Positions 10,167 through 22,187 of a DNA stretch of 64,000 bases are shown piece after piece. A program made the translations under genes and the position numbers. The stretch comes from Umbelopsis isabellina (Eukaryota; Mucoromycota; Umbelopsidomycetes; Umbelopsidales; Umbelopsidaceae): the NCBI GenBank assembly GCA_016758905.1, contig JAEPQZ010000004.1, positions 248,001 to 312,000 of the forward strand. Reading direction: 5' to 3'. How positions within the stretch are numbered: position 1 is the stretch's first letter; each line of letters begins with the position of its first letter. Under the pieces are notes generated by a model. The model was not told the origin of the DNA and made no database searches. It saw only the letters and a list, made by a program, of their open reading frames with translations.

Positions 10167-11469
10167 TTATGCTTTGATACCGGATCCTGCAACGGAATCC
10201 AAATGACCGCGCAAGCTCTTCAATGCGTCATTCTTGGACTTATCAGCATAAACCTGATAATAACGTAATTCTTCGTGAAGAGCATCCATGCTTTCTTGCA
10301 AAAGTGGCATGATCTGATCCTTGGATAGTCCAAGCACATTTCTTGCTTTTTGCATTGTGGAGATATCAGTGTTCAACAGCTGGGCGCGAATAATATCATA
10401 TTCTTGACCAGCGAAGTTGAGTAGAGGTTGGAGACGGTTGCGTACAAGTTCAGGGAAGTAAGTGTTGTGAGTCTTGACAAAGTCGATGGTGGTATCCATG
10501 TGAGCTACTAACTCAGCCGTGATACCATTTACACTTGCATCGGCAAAGCTACGAGCTGCTTCGTAATTATCATGCATGTGTTTTGAGATAGTACCAAATT
10601 GTTGTGTAAGAGGCTCTGTCAGAGTTTTCTTGGTGAGATCGGTCGTCTGTGTGTATGAATATCTTAGGGACTGGTCAAGGCGCTCCATGCGGTCAAACGC
10701 GCCTTTTAACAAAGCATTTGCTTTCAAGGTTTGTTCAAGCTCCTTGCGGGAACTTGGAATATGCTCCACGGTGGGAAAGCGCGAAATCAATCGTGATTTG
10801 GTATCCAAAGCCAAAGTGTAAGCTCTCTCTTGCTGCGACACAGGTTTCTTTTCATCATCATTCTTCTTCTTAGAACGCTTGACAGTCTTCTTCTGTTGTG
10901 GTAGGACACGGTCGACAGCATATTCCAGGTTATCCAAAATGCTGTGAGTGGCGAGATCAACAGGACGGGTGACGACATAAACTGTATTATCAAAGTAGCC
11001 TTTAGCGGTAGTTCTGACTTGGCGAACAGGTTCAGTGACGTTAGCGAAAATCTCTGCCGTAGGCTTATTGATAACGCCATAGTTCTGCTCTACATAATCA
11101 AGCGACTTGTTGCCCATGTCATCCATAGCCTTCAGCTGCTCAGAATAACGCTCCATATACGGAGCGATGATACCAGACGCCTTTTGAATGGTTCCTTCAG
11201 TGGAAGTCAAAGCGTAGCGTCCAATACTGTTCTCATTAACATAGTGGTAGACTGTTGTCCAGCTATCATGCACAACAGGGATGGACGCCAATCTGCTGAA
11301 AAAGTTGGAGCGTACTTGCTCTACCTTGACGGTTTCTGCATTAAAAAAAAAAAACGGAATGAATACAAAGCAGCTATATGATACCCACATCGTATGAATA
11401 CATACCACTATCGGGAACCGCGACATCGTTGTCAAGGACTTCGTAAGGGTTATTATTATCAGCTTTCAT
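10167..11469 (-). CDS. Fungal perilipin, lipid-droplet surface protein
   Basis: Two exons (11469-11406, 11335-10167), 410 aa. After a short leader the protein has the perilipin PAT-like segment (VRSNFFSRLASIPVVHDSW, with ASGIIAPYMERY and KSLDYVE following) and a long amphipathic-helix region with Thr/Lys-rich repeats. A Lys-rich patch (KRSKKKNDD) sits near the middle. Family knowledge: fungal perilipins such as MPL1 and Pln1 coat lipid droplets and limit lipolysis. Close by are an HSL-type lipase (14149) and, further on, DGAT1 and acyl-CoA oxidase. Function by family resemblance. Confidence 0.82.
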
Positions 11470-12912
11470 AGTTGGTGAGTGATAAGGAAAAAAGACGAGG
11501 GTTGACGTTTTCCGATCGATTTTTAAAAAGAATTTAGTGGCCGATGTTTCAACTTGATTTACACGTGAAAATCGATTCAAGATAAAGTGGTTGTGACGTT
11601 ATCAGGGCCAGGCATGCCATCAAGCGCGCACGGTCCCGCTCTTAATCGATTAGCGAATTATTCCTGGCTGCCAAGCATGATATACAGGTATCGTGCAATG
11701 TTTGCTTGACTTTTTGCAATTTCCAGTCAAGCCAAAAATTGTATTTATGAGTTTTAGCAAAATAAAGCAATTTGCTGGCTACGGGCTAGTCATCGTTTTT
11801 GGCTAATTCTGGTCACAAAACGTACCTAATCCACCACAAAGAAACATAAGCCAAATCACTGACACACTTGAATCTCACATGTTACTTTAATTTAGGATGT
11901 AAAGCATTGGTAAACCATGCCATCTATAACGATTCACAGTATGTGTTTAGCACCACATGTATTCGGCACTTTGAAATCCGCGAGTGGTTGGTTTCAAGCG
12001 GACTTATATACCATAACATAGAAACTGAGTAATTTTGAATAGTAATAACATATACTATGCTGGTAGGCCAATAGTATGTATACACATGCTTTATTGGTTT
12101 CTCGGATAGGAAAAATAGCATATAGTATTCAGTAAGCATCGGACGTGCTCAAGTTTTTGCCTGACAAAGCATCTATAAAGCTTGGCGAGTCGGGTGGCCT
12201 ATATATTCTTTAGTTGGCTACGTTTTGTACAGGCGGTAACAGTGGATGTATGAGAAACCACCATGCACTGGATGAGAAATGACATGTTAAAAGTACTGTT
12301 TGTGCTCGCAAACTAGGTAATGGGGCGTGGAAAGAATATGATATTGAGCACCTTAGTACTGGTGGCTTAAGAATGAAAGCTTCAATTCATTCTATATTAG
12401 TATATGATATGATGACTGAAATAGACGACTGCAGAAAAGTGTATGCCAGGAGCGGAATTTTACGGCGGATGAGTCAATGCAAGCTTTGAAAAACACCGCT
12501 TTGTGCATGAAAACAAGCTTTTATAATTATCATAGCTTGCTACCTGTCAGGAATATTCAATGGTCATTCAATGGTAGAATCGCCTAGTCGTAAATTTGGT
12601 ACAACTAGGTTACAGAAGGAATATGGCTCCTAAGCAAATCAGATAAATGAATAGAGGTTGCTTTGAAATTCGTGATATGGCATAAATTCTTTTGCAAGTT
12701 AGAATTTAGGATCTTCATAGTCAAATTTCAACCGGTTAAGCCGTAGTATATATAGAAGCAAAGCCCAGGCACAAAATTCAACGGGATGTGCCGTGCAGTA
12801 GGTCTCTAATTGCAAGGACTGCAGATTGACAGGCACGTGATCGCTTGGCCAACTCTAAAAAAAAAAAAGTTCGAGACCTTGAATCAAAGCGTTTTCATTC
12901 ACTCAACTCACA
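11470..12912. other. Intergenic, 1.4 kb, AT-rich
   Basis: Divergent 5' regions of perilipin and ADE1. A TATA-like TATATATAG stands at 12747-12755, about 160 bp before the ADE1 start. No gene, RNA or repeat structure seen in the remainder. Confidence 0.6.
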
Positions 12913-14028
12913 ATGGCTCTTCTTGAAAGGTTTACTTTTGCTATTATGCAGCAGGAAACACATTCAGAACAATACTAAACATCCCGCTAATTTATAGTAA
13001 CTGTCCTGATCTAAAACTCGTAGCTCGTGGAAAAGTGCGCGACTTGTATGAAGTTGACGACCACAGCTTGCTTTTCGTTGCAACCGATCGCATTAGCGCT
13101 TTCGATGTGATAATGTCAAACGTAAGCTTTCAGAAGATAGTAGCAAATTGACAATTGATAGCACAAGGTTGTCTTACACTTCTCGACAGAGCATTACTTC
13201 CAAGGGCAAGATTTTGACTCAAATATCTGTTTTCTGGTTCAACTACCTGAAAGACATCATGGCCAACCATCTGATTACTGCCAACTTTGACGAGATGCCT
13301 GAGTCAGTAAAGAAATACCGGGATCAACTCGAAGGCCGCTGTCTTCTGGTCAAAAAGCTTCGAGTGTTGCCAATTGAAGCCATTGTGCGCGGTTATATTA
13401 CCGGATCCGGTTGGAAGGAATACCAGAAGAAGGGAAGTATCTGTGATATCAAGTTGAAGAAAGGCCTTCAAGAAAGCGAGAAGCTCGACGAACCCTTGTT
13501 CACACCAAGCACCAAGGCTGAGCTTGGTGAGCATGGTAAATCTATTATATTTTATTTTAAATTTTGTGGACGTTCTGAGTCAAAATTTTGTGTCTGATTA
13601 TCATTATGACTGTTTATGCAGACGAGAACATTCATCCTTCCCGAGTAGCCGGTATTGTTGGACCTCATTTGGCCAAGCAAATTGAGGAAGCTGCTCTTGA
13701 GCTTTACAAGCGTGCCAGTGCTTATGCTTTGGAACGTGGTATCATCATTGCTGACACCAAGTTTGAGTTTGGTGTTGACAACCATAATAACCTTATTCTC
13801 ATTGATGAGGTTTTGACTCCCGATTCTTCCAGATTCTGGCCCGCTGCAACCTATAAAGTCGGAGAGGGTCAAGACAGCTTTGACAAGCAATACCTTCGCA
13901 ATTACTTGGAAAGCATCAACTTTGACAAGCGCACTGGCATTGAGTTGCCTGAAGATGTCGTTCAAAACACATTGAAAAAGTATGTCGAGGCCTACCAGTT
14001 GTTGACGGGCGAAGAACCCAAGTTGTAA
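12913..14028 (+). CDS. ADE1: SAICAR synthetase (phosphoribosylaminoimidazole-succinocarboxamide synthase)
   Basis: Four exons (12913-12929, 12998-13121, 13190-13535, 13622-14028), 297 aa against 306 in yeast Ade1. The ATP-grasp-like fold is recognised from [55 protein letters not shown] and IADTKFEFG, and the motif [13 protein letters not shown] is present with Ile for Val at its start. It condenses CAIR with aspartate in de novo purine synthesis in the cytosol. The first exon codes only five full codons before a weak donor (GTTTAC); the join restores MALLES followed by NCPDLKL. Identification is secure. Confidence 0.97.
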
Positions 14029-14148
14029 AGTTTATGTGTGTATATTGGACAAGTGTAGAAAAAGTCAATGATACAATGAATTACTTTTCTCACTAGAAAC
14101 TAATAAATTAAAAGAAAAAAGAGCAGATTGCGTTCTAGGTTGTGCAGA

Positions 14149-15640
14149 TCAATCGGTTGATTTAGCGAGCTCTAGCTCACGTCTCAATGTTGTGACTTCG
14201 TGCTGCCACTTGTGAATAATATTAACGGCATACATGCTCCACCATCCAACACTTTGTAATGCTTTTCGTGAAGCTTTTAGGAATGGAAAGGCTTGGAAAA
14301 CATGGATCATATCTTCATAAACCTCAAGCTGTACATAAGTATTAGATTGAGCAATGCGAGTAGCCAGCTCTTGTATCTCATCGTGCAGGCATTCGCAGCC
14401 TCCTGCTTGTAGTAATATGGGTGGAAGGTTATCAAAGTTCTGAGCAAATACAGGCGACACATATGGATGTTTGAGCATATATGGATAGCGCTCTTCGCCT
14501 AAATACATTTTGGTGGCATGGATAGGGTGGTCTTCGGTCAGGAGAGGCAAGTAGTCGTATTTTCTGTTGCTCCAGCTGTCATGACTCATAGACAAATCTA
14601 CCCAAGGTGAGAACAGGGCGGCTGCTCCAGGAAGTGGCAATCCATGATCTCTCAAGTACAGCATCATAGAGAGCATAAGACCTCCTCCAGCAGAGTCTCC
14701 CATCACCATCACATTTGCCGGGTCATATCCATAACCTTCCTCTTTGTCGATCAAATGCAGGAAAGATAATACGACATCATGTAAACCAGCTGGGAATGGA
14801 TGTTCTGGTGCCAATCTGTTGTGTTAAGATACAGTTAGATGACTGTCAATATGGATATTGCTTGTGTCAACATAAGTTGGTTTGCTGTCTTTCATACCTG
14901 TAATTTATGGCTGTTATGCGGAGGTTAGTTAGGTCCGATCACTGGCATATTTTAAGCGCCTGAAATGGCAAAAAGTAGTACTTACAAAATATAGGCAGCC
15001 CAGTGCTTTTACTAACACACCAGGTCAAAAGTCTATGTGTCTTTGAGCTCATAAGCACCATAGCCCCGCCGTGTGCGTATAAAATAACTCTTGGAGAACT
15101 ATTCTCTTCAACTTTAACCACAAAAGAGTCCGTTTTAGACGGTAACATTTGTTCCATAGACGCCAGAGATCGATCCATCACCCATTCAGCCAAGATCTCT
15201 CTATCACCTGTCTCAACTTTATCAAGCGGCCGTAGCATACCAGGCAAATCTCTTGGGCCAACACGGAATCGAACTTCCTGAATCTTGCTCATGAACGGCG
15301 GTGGGATCGTCGGAATGCTTGTGAAAAATCTTACAATGTCAAGCTCACCAAGCTGGCCGTGGGACACCAAAGCTTGTAAAAGCGAACTCAATAATGTAGT
15401 GCTAATGTCCCAGGAAGGCTTTTTTGGCTCATGAAAGTAATTGACCAGATCGGTCGCGACGTTCAATATATTGGTCGATAGTAAAGTAGCTCGTTTCGCC
15501 AAGCGATCTAGCATGGATTTCGCTACCACCGTGGTCGCGTTATAAGAGTGCTCATAAGGATTGACATCAAGTGGCAGTGGCACACAACATCCAATTGAAT
15601 TACAATTGATGATATCTTGCTTTGACTCTGAATGAACCAT
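14149..15640 (-). CDS. Alpha/beta hydrolase of the hormone-sensitive lipase family
   Basis: Three exons (15640-14986, 14910-14898, 14815-14149), 444 aa. Oxyanion-hole motif HGGA at 190-193, nucleophile Ser264 in GDSAGG, Asp368 (LHDEIQEL) and His394 (DMIHVF) complete the expected triad. The N-terminal 180 residues form the variable cap-like region of this family, with no signal peptide. The middle exon is only 13 nt and is required to restore the INYRLAPEHP block. Probable esterase or lipase on acylglycerols or similar esters; the natural substrate is unknown. It is tail to tail with ADE1. The start is the ATG at 15640; an upstream open frame without support was ignored. Confidence 0.88.
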
Positions 15641-16018
15641 GTTGTCGTTTTCTTGTTTGTTTTTTTTTGGGGGTTTTTTATACAGAATGGTTAAATGTGG
15701 CCAAGTGTTAGCAGGACCAATAGCTGTATTTATATCATTAGCGTTACCCCACACAAGGTACTTGGGGTCAGGTGTAGGTTGCACTACGCAGGATTTGACA
15801 CGAGGCTATATTAATTTCGTAACCAGACGTGTCCGATGATACTTTTTGACAGAAAAGGTTCTGTTTGAGATTTTCACGTGTACGACTGGCATAAACCCCA
15901 AGCCGTAAAAAACGAGAACAATGAAAAAAGTAAAATTTTCCAAGGAAACGTCAAGGTTATAGAAAGAAAAACAATCAAGTAGTTTATTGTTTAATTACCC
16001 TATTTAGCTTTATATAGC
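15641..16018. other. Intergenic
   Basis: 378 bp between the lipase start and the 3' end of the APH-type kinase. A short T/G-rich run near 15658-15678 lies in the lipase leader. No other feature seen. Confidence 0.5.
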
Positions 16019-17080
16019 TCAAGCTTTTGTTACATTGTGAAGGTATTCTCTAAACACTGTGTTTTCAAACCATGGCCAATCTTCTTGCCACGCGTGACTA
16101 ACATAGTCAATTCCTATCCTTGCAATGCTTGCCCCATCATCCGTCCAACCAGCGGTCGGTGTCCAGATTAAGAGATGAAGACCAAATTGAATGATTGCAA
16201 TTTTAACATCATACAGTGTGGGGTGGAACTCCTTTGCATATACTTGTAGAAACGATTTCATCAAGTCCTCGCACGGATGGCGAAATGTGTGCAAGCAAAA
16301 CAATTCTGCAAGCATTTGCCCTACGTCCATCCCTGAAGGAGCATATCGACATACCTCCCAATCAACTACACGTAATTTGACCCCTTCGGTTGATCCTACA
16401 TTTATCAGAACGTTACCCGTCCAGTAGTCGCCCATGCAAAATGTTTGGGGATTGGTGACCAGCTGTTCGCCACCATATGCAGCTGCTGCCACCGCATCAG
16501 GACTTTCAATACCAAAGCTCCTCATTAGACCCTCGGCCCGGTCGTAAAAATAAGCCTTGCTAAGGTCCGCGCCAAGACGATGGTCAAACTTGCCTCTCAA
16601 AACGTCGCGGTTGGCCAGGCCATAGTTGTGTAAGCGGGCAATAAACTGGGCTAGCAATGATCCAATCTCATGTGAAAGCTCAGGCGATGGAGGCTCGGCC
16701 AAATCCGATATGTAGGCTTTCACAGTAGCTGACCCAACCACATCTTCCATGAAAGCAACATTGTTTTCTGCGTCATATGAGTAAACACTTGGAACACCCA
16801 TTTTTGGAACTGAGATGGCCGGATCGTTGGCCAGGCGCAAGGCTTCAATCTCGAAATTCATCCTCGCTGCATCGAAAAACAGATTGACATCAAACGCAAC
16901 AAATGATTCGGCATGCTTGACGACGATGGTAGGCTGGTCTCCCAGATCCGCTCGCTTTTCCTTCAGCTGCACGCGCCACACAAAGTTGGCCGATCCTCCT
17001 GTAAGCCTTTGCACGCCGGTGGTATGGATACCCCGCTCTTCCAGGTACTTGATCACCGCTTCGTCGGTGGTAATAGGCAT
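16019..17080 (-). CDS. Aminoglycoside-phosphotransferase-fold small-molecule kinase
   Basis: Intronless, 353 aa. APH/choline-kinase fold: ATP-binding loop LTGGSANFVWRV (about 25-36), Lys in TIVVKHAE, catalytic loop CMGDYWTGNVLI with the Asp and Asn in place, and metal-binding VVDWEVCRYA. The His usually preceding Gly-Asp is Met here. Eukaryotic proteins of this type phosphorylate small metabolites (methylthioribose, choline, fructosamine and others). The overall pattern recalls methylthioribose-kinase-like fungal proteins, but I cannot name the substrate. It is divergent from the tRNA-Lys region. Confidence 0.8.
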   Translation of the reverse strand: MPITTDEAVIKYLEERGIHTTGVQRLTGGSANFVWRVQLKEKRADLGDQPTIVVKHAESFVAFDVNLFFDAARMNFEIEALRLANDPAISVPKMGVPSVYSYDAENNVAFMEDVVGSATVKAYISDLAEPPSPELSHEIGSLLAQFIARLHNYGLANRDVLRGKFDHRLGADLSKAYFYDRAEGLMRSFGIESPDAVAAAAYGGEQLVTNPQTFCMGDYWTGNVLINVGSTEGVKLRVVDWEVCRYAPSGMDVGQMLAELFCLHTFRHPCEDLMKSFLQVYAKEFHPTLYDVKIAIIQFGLHLLIWTPTAGWTDDGASIARIGIDYVSHAWQEDWPWFENTVFREYLHNVTKA

Positions 17081-17394
17081 TTCGCGATAATAAAATAAGA
17101 TTCTGCTTTTTTTGTCGCCATTCCGGAATTCTCGCCGCTTTTAATATATAGCGGGAATCAAGTGGCGCAGTCACTCATGCCGCAGTCCTTAAAGAGCTTT
17201 CGCTACCTAAAACCACTAGTACCAAAATTTTCAGAGCTTTTAAACATCATGTTCTATGTTGTATACATATATATTACCTGCTCTGTGGAATCAGGGCCGT
17301 CTTCGACTCTAAACGTTGATTTATACTTGACTATCTTCTTTTATACATTTTGGTAGGGATCAACACAAAGTGAGTGGTCTTCTTGACAGAAATC
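17081..17394. other. Intergenic
   Basis: 314 bp upstream of the APH-type kinase and of the tRNA. Nothing recognisable besides AT-rich promoter sequence. Confidence 0.5.
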
Positions 17395-17467
17395 GCCCGG
17401 CTAGCTCAATCGGTAGAGCGTGAGACTCTTAATCTCAAGGTTGTGGGTTCGACCCCCACGTCGGGCT
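17395..17467 (+). tRNA. tRNA-Lys(CTT), intronless
   Basis: 73 nt cloverleaf. The acceptor stem pairs GCCCGGC with GTCGGGC (one G-U). The D-arm is GCTC..GAGC, the anticodon stem GAGAC-loop-with-CTT-..CTC gives anticodon CUU, and the T-arm is GTGGG-TTCGACC-CCCAC. The internal B box reads GGTTCGACCCC (17446-17456). No intron in the anticodon loop; CCA is not encoded. Confidence 0.96.
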
Positions 17468-17469
17468 TC

Positions 17470-17474
17470 TTTTT
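17470..17474 (+). terminator. RNA polymerase III T-run terminator of tRNA-Lys
   Basis: Five T residues start three bases after the tRNA end, followed by a further T-run near 17479, as expected for Pol III termination. Confidence 0.75.
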
Positions 17475-18525
17475 GCCATTTTTTACTTTGCATTTTTCCA
17501 AAGATTTTATTCTTTTCATTTTTATTTTTTATTTCTATCTTCTATTTTTTTGTTGCTATTTGATGTGTTCGCAACCATTTTTCACGCAATTGGTAGCAAA
17601 AAGTCCTTCTTATATATCAGCCCATTTATATCTGGTTTTTTACTGGTGAAGGAGGTTTGCTATGAATTGCAGTAGATGTATGTATTGATAAGTTTTGTAA
17701 GATATATATAGATTACCTTGCAATCATATACTTGCTGGGTTTGCTTGATACGAGAAGCGCCAAGAGATGATTAACAGGTAGGCAATTCGCTTACAATCAA
17801 AAACACATTCATGCTGTGTCATACCTCTCAAGTAACAAGCAAGTATATTCGTGGCAAGTACAGACATATATTATGATGCGAAATCAATTAAAAATATGTA
17901 CCAAGTTGCATGCACTGCAGAAGGCACTACCTTTCCCCACATTAGTTACAAATAAAGTAGTTTTTATACTTAAAAACTCGGATCAATCGAAGATAAAAGG
18001 GCTTTTATATTAGTAAGAGATGCATTGCCAAAGAATTGCATTTTTTTTAACAGAGCGCTATTTGACATTTATGTGGTACATAACTGCTCTACACAACAAA
18101 GTAATTCAAAGCAGTACGACATAAGATACAATCTGCATAATTACAAACAAATAGAAGACGATTCTCAGCTGATGATATGCGCAGCATGGAAGAATGGCGC
18201 GTATTGATGCTGGAAAAATTGTGAGACGGCATGGAGAATTTGTCAGCAGCTGCCCAGGGTCTGCTCAGACGAATCCCCGACAGAAGATTAAAAAACGTGC
18301 TGGCAACAATTTTTTCTAGGTCTATAGCTGTTGCTTTCTGATCGATTGTCAAAGGGTAAAAGTATGTTTAAAAGGGATCAGTACATTGTGTCAGCTGGCA
18401 TACCACCTTAGAAATGTCCGGCTAACTTTATTATCGGTTGGCAGTTGATTGTGATAATCTGCACTCGGTTTACTCGCGACAGCCTCAACTAGGAATTACA
18501 GCATAACACACAAAGCGCTCTCGGC
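17475..18525. other. Intergenic, 1 kb, very AT-rich
   Basis: Lies between the tRNA and GSH1. Short open frames on both strands have no codon bias or family resemblance. No structured RNA seen. The last 150 bp are the GSH1 leader and promoter. Confidence 0.55.
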
Positions 18526-20896
18526 ATGGGGTTATTATCACTTGGTACACCACTGAAATGGTCTGAGGCCAAGGAATTTGCGGACCATGTCCGTTCTCAC
18601 GGCATTGACCAATTCTTGTCCATTTACCACAAAATGAAGGACAAGCAGAAGGATTGTCTATTGTGGGGTGACGAGGTATATGTTCAACGTATATTGGATT
18701 GCGATATATAGGCACAGGGTATTTGGAAAGGGTTGCTAACAAAAGTATTTAAGGTGGAATACATTGTTGTCTCGTATGACGAGCAGAATAAGAATGCCAA
18801 AATCTCTCTGAGGGTATTTGAAATGCTTGCTATTCTACAAAAAGATGAGCAGGATTGGCTCAAAGATCCAGAGCATGTGTAAGTTGATATGCGAAGTGGA
18901 CATGGATCAATGAAAGTAATGATGGATCGCTAACTCTTTCTTTCAGCCCCGCGCCTGCGACTTCATGGCGACCAGAGTATGGACGTTTCATGCTGGAAGG
19001 CACTCCCGGATCTCCATATGGAAGCTCATTGAGAGATCTTTTGTTGGTTGAGCCTAACATGAAATTGCGAAGAGAATTAGCTCTTAAAACAATGAGACCA
19101 AATGAAGTTCCATTGACCATTGTCAGCTACCCTCGTCTTGGTTGTCAAGGCGAATTCTTAGACCCACATCACGAACCTAATGGTGATGCTTGTCGTAGTC
19201 TGTTTGTTCCAGATGAAATCATCAACCCTCATGCTCGCTTTCCGTAAGTCACAGGGTAAATTATTCATGAGTAGCGGAAAGCTTGATCCCTAATCCATAC
19301 TCGTAGTACGTTGACCGCTAACATTCGACGACGACGTGGTTCTAAGGTGGCTATCAACATGCCAATCTTCAAGGATCGCAATACTCCATCACCTTTCATT
19401 GATCCTACCATCCCCTGGGACCGAGATATCTTCCCAGAGGATAAGGAAGCAAAAGAAGGTGCTGCAAAGCCTGATCATATCTATATGGACGCTATGGCTT
19501 TCGGCATGGGATGCTGCTGTCTTCAAATAACATTCCAAGCTTGCAATGTTACGGAAGCAAGAAGACTGTATGATCAGCTGGTCCCTGTTGGACCTATTAT
19601 GTTGGCTCTGACTGGAGCTGCCCCCATCTATCGTGGTTATTTGTCTGATGTGGATTGTAGATGGAATGTGATTGCCAGTAGTGTAGATGATAGAACACCC
19701 GAGGAACGTGCACTAAAGGTTAGTTTTCAAATTTTGACCCTGCGATCACAAACCGTATCTAATCCATGAACATTTTATAGCCTCTTGAGCATGATAGATT
19801 TGTCATCAACAAATCTAGATATGATTCCGTCGATTCTTACATATCTACTGGTCCATTGTTCAAGCCAAAGTACAATGACATTGATTTGGTGTATGATAAA
19901 AAAATCTATGACAAGCTTCGATCCAACGACATTGATGACCAATTAGCCAAGCATGTATCTCACTTGTTCATAAGAGATCCTCTTGTCATTTTCAAAGAAC
20001 TTTTGGATCAGGATGACTCTGTCTCCTCTGATCATTTCGAGGTATGTTCTTGCGCAATGAAATTTTGACTGCCAACATTTTTTTTCTAAATTTTCTTGAT
20101 TTAGAACATCCAATCTACCAACTGGCAGACATTGCGTTTCAAGCCTCCACCGCCAAACTCCAACATTGGATGGCGAGTTGAATTCCGAAGCATGGAAATT
20201 CAGATCACTGACTTTGAAAACACAGCTTTCGCAATTTTCATTGTGCTCTTGACTCGAGCCATCATCAGTTTCAATCTCAACTTCTATATTCCTATTTCCA
20301 AAGTCGATGAGAATATGCAAAACGCTCATAAGAGAGGTGCTGTCCTGAATGAGAAATTCTATTTCCGAAAGAACGTCTTCACCAAGCAAAAGCCTTCATC
20401 ACGACAACCATCACCTAGCACATCAACCAGCACATCCAATGCCGATATCAACGGTGCATCTAACGGAAATACCCCTGACGATGATGAGGATCAAGATGCT
20501 TATGAGTTGATGACAATCAATGAAATCATCAACGGCAAGGTACATGGCATCTTACATAGTGTATTTCGGCAGTGTAACAACCGTTTTCTAACATTGGTTT
20601 TTTGATAGTCTGGAGGTTTCATTGGTCTTATACCACTGATCAACAGTTATTTGAACAGTGTTAATGTTGACATAGAGACACGATGCCAGCTTTCCAAGTA
20701 TTTGGATTTGATTAGTCGTAGGGCTGATGGCAGTCTTATGACCGCAGCAACTTGGATGCGGCAGTTTGTGCAAAACCATCCTGCTTATAAGCACGACTCG
20801 GTCGTTTCTCAAGAAATTAATTACGACCTCATGAAGACGATAGAGAAGATTAGTAGCGGAGAATTAGAAATACCTGAGTTGCTTGGAAAGCAATGA
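18526..20896 (+). CDS. GSH1: Glutamate-cysteine ligase catalytic subunit
   Basis: Seven exons (18526-18675, 18754-18878, 18947-19243, 19307-19718, 19781-20041, 20105-20539, 20609-20896), 655 aa, close to yeast Gsh1 (678). Family blocks in order: [10 protein letters not shown] at the start, [88 protein letters not shown] low-complexity insert rich in Ser, Thr and Asn (after [10 protein letters not shown]) precedes the C-terminal helical region. It catalyses the ATP-dependent first step of glutathione synthesis in the cytosol. Identification is secure. Confidence 0.97.
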
Positions 20897-21026
20897 GGAT
20901 AAACAATTTGCAATTTTTTTTTTTATATATAAAAAACTAAACAAGAGATTATTATAAGCACAAGAAGGTGGATTTGGATTTGAGCAATGAGAAACTGGGT
21001 ATTCTAGTGTGGTTGGAAATGGGATA

Positions 21027-22106
21027 TTATGCTGAATCAGCTTGTATATTACTGAGGGTGTCTATGATAGCGCTTGCTTTTGGTCGATTCTTGACAGACC
21101 AGCTAAGCATTTGCTTCACAAATGCCTGTTCGGAGTTTGACATGGGTTTAATCATATCACTTAAGCACATATACGGAGGAAGCCCCTCATCTTCCAGCTG
21201 GGTTTCGCCATCCTCCACAGTTTCAACAGTGTGAGAGTCCTCAACAGGAGCAGCAAAAAAGATCAATTTGTTTCCATCTGGGTATACGGATAGCTCATTG
21301 GCCACTTCCTTGCTTGGTCTTCCGATTGCTCGCACAAGCATGCCCAATTGCTCCAGATCGCTCCCTCCGCAGAAAGCTGGTCTTCCGGATATCATTTCCA
21401 GCCATATACATCCCAATGACCATATGTCACTCGGTGGTGCATAATAAGGACAGGAAAGTAGATGTTCTGGGGCTACGTACCACCTTTTGGTTAAGGCAGA
21501 ATATTCTGAATCAGTATGGCGAGGCTTTTTGTTCGGGTTGACATATGAAGATGACAAAATCTTCTTACCTTGTTCCTATGCCTTCAGTTGATCCTTCTAT
21601 GGTTTCAGTAATTGGATGTGCACAACCAAAATCCGCTAACCGCAAATTGCCATCATCGGCTACAAGGATGTTTTGTGGAGTTAGATCGCAGTGTACCAAA
21701 CTCAAAGAATGCACATAATCTAATGCTGTTGCTAGTTGTAGCACATATTTTCTTGCTAGTTCCTGGCTGACAGGAGTTATTTTATCCAACGTATGAGGGT
21801 GAAATCGAAACCGCAACGACAGGGACAATGAACTTGATTCACTTGAAATAAGATATATAAGCTGTTGTTAAGTTAGCTATGCTGTCCGGCAGCAGGGTGC
21901 AAGTGCAAGTGCATGGGCTAGTTTCTGCTTACGAATTTCTCTGATGCTTCCTCATAAGAGCTGAGCTTTAGCTGTTCTAGAGCACGAAGCTCCCGATGTG
22001 CGTGCAACATGGCATGCCGACCGTGTGATCTCAAATACACCTTAACAGCAAGAAGGGTTCCGTCATTGGCGGATTCCTTGTGAACTGTGGCATAACTTCC
22101 GTGCAT
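21027..22106 (-). CDS. Atypical CDK-like serine/threonine kinase (Csk1/CDK20-like); 5' end unresolved
   Basis: Three exons resolved (22106-21933, 21861-21569, 21483-21027), at least 307 aa. Glycine loop HGSYATVHK, Lys in LAVKVYL, DFG present as ADFGCA, activation-segment end TRWYVAPEHLL, and subdomain IX SDIWSLGCIWLEM place it with CDK-type kinases, nearest by eye to Csk1/CDK20. The catalytic loop reads HCDLTPQN, so both the HRD Arg and the usual Lys two residues after the Asp are changed. The frame continues upstream of 22106 (to about 22187, including RVTLPLTQ, which suits the first beta strand) without an ATG, so a 5' exon beginning further upstream is likely but I could not place it. Confidence 0.72.
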
Positions 22107-22187
22107 TTGCGTCAAAGGCAAAGTAACACGGTGCGTGGAAAATTTCCAGTATTTAAAAGTGCTAGCCCATCGGCGTTGGAAAATCAA

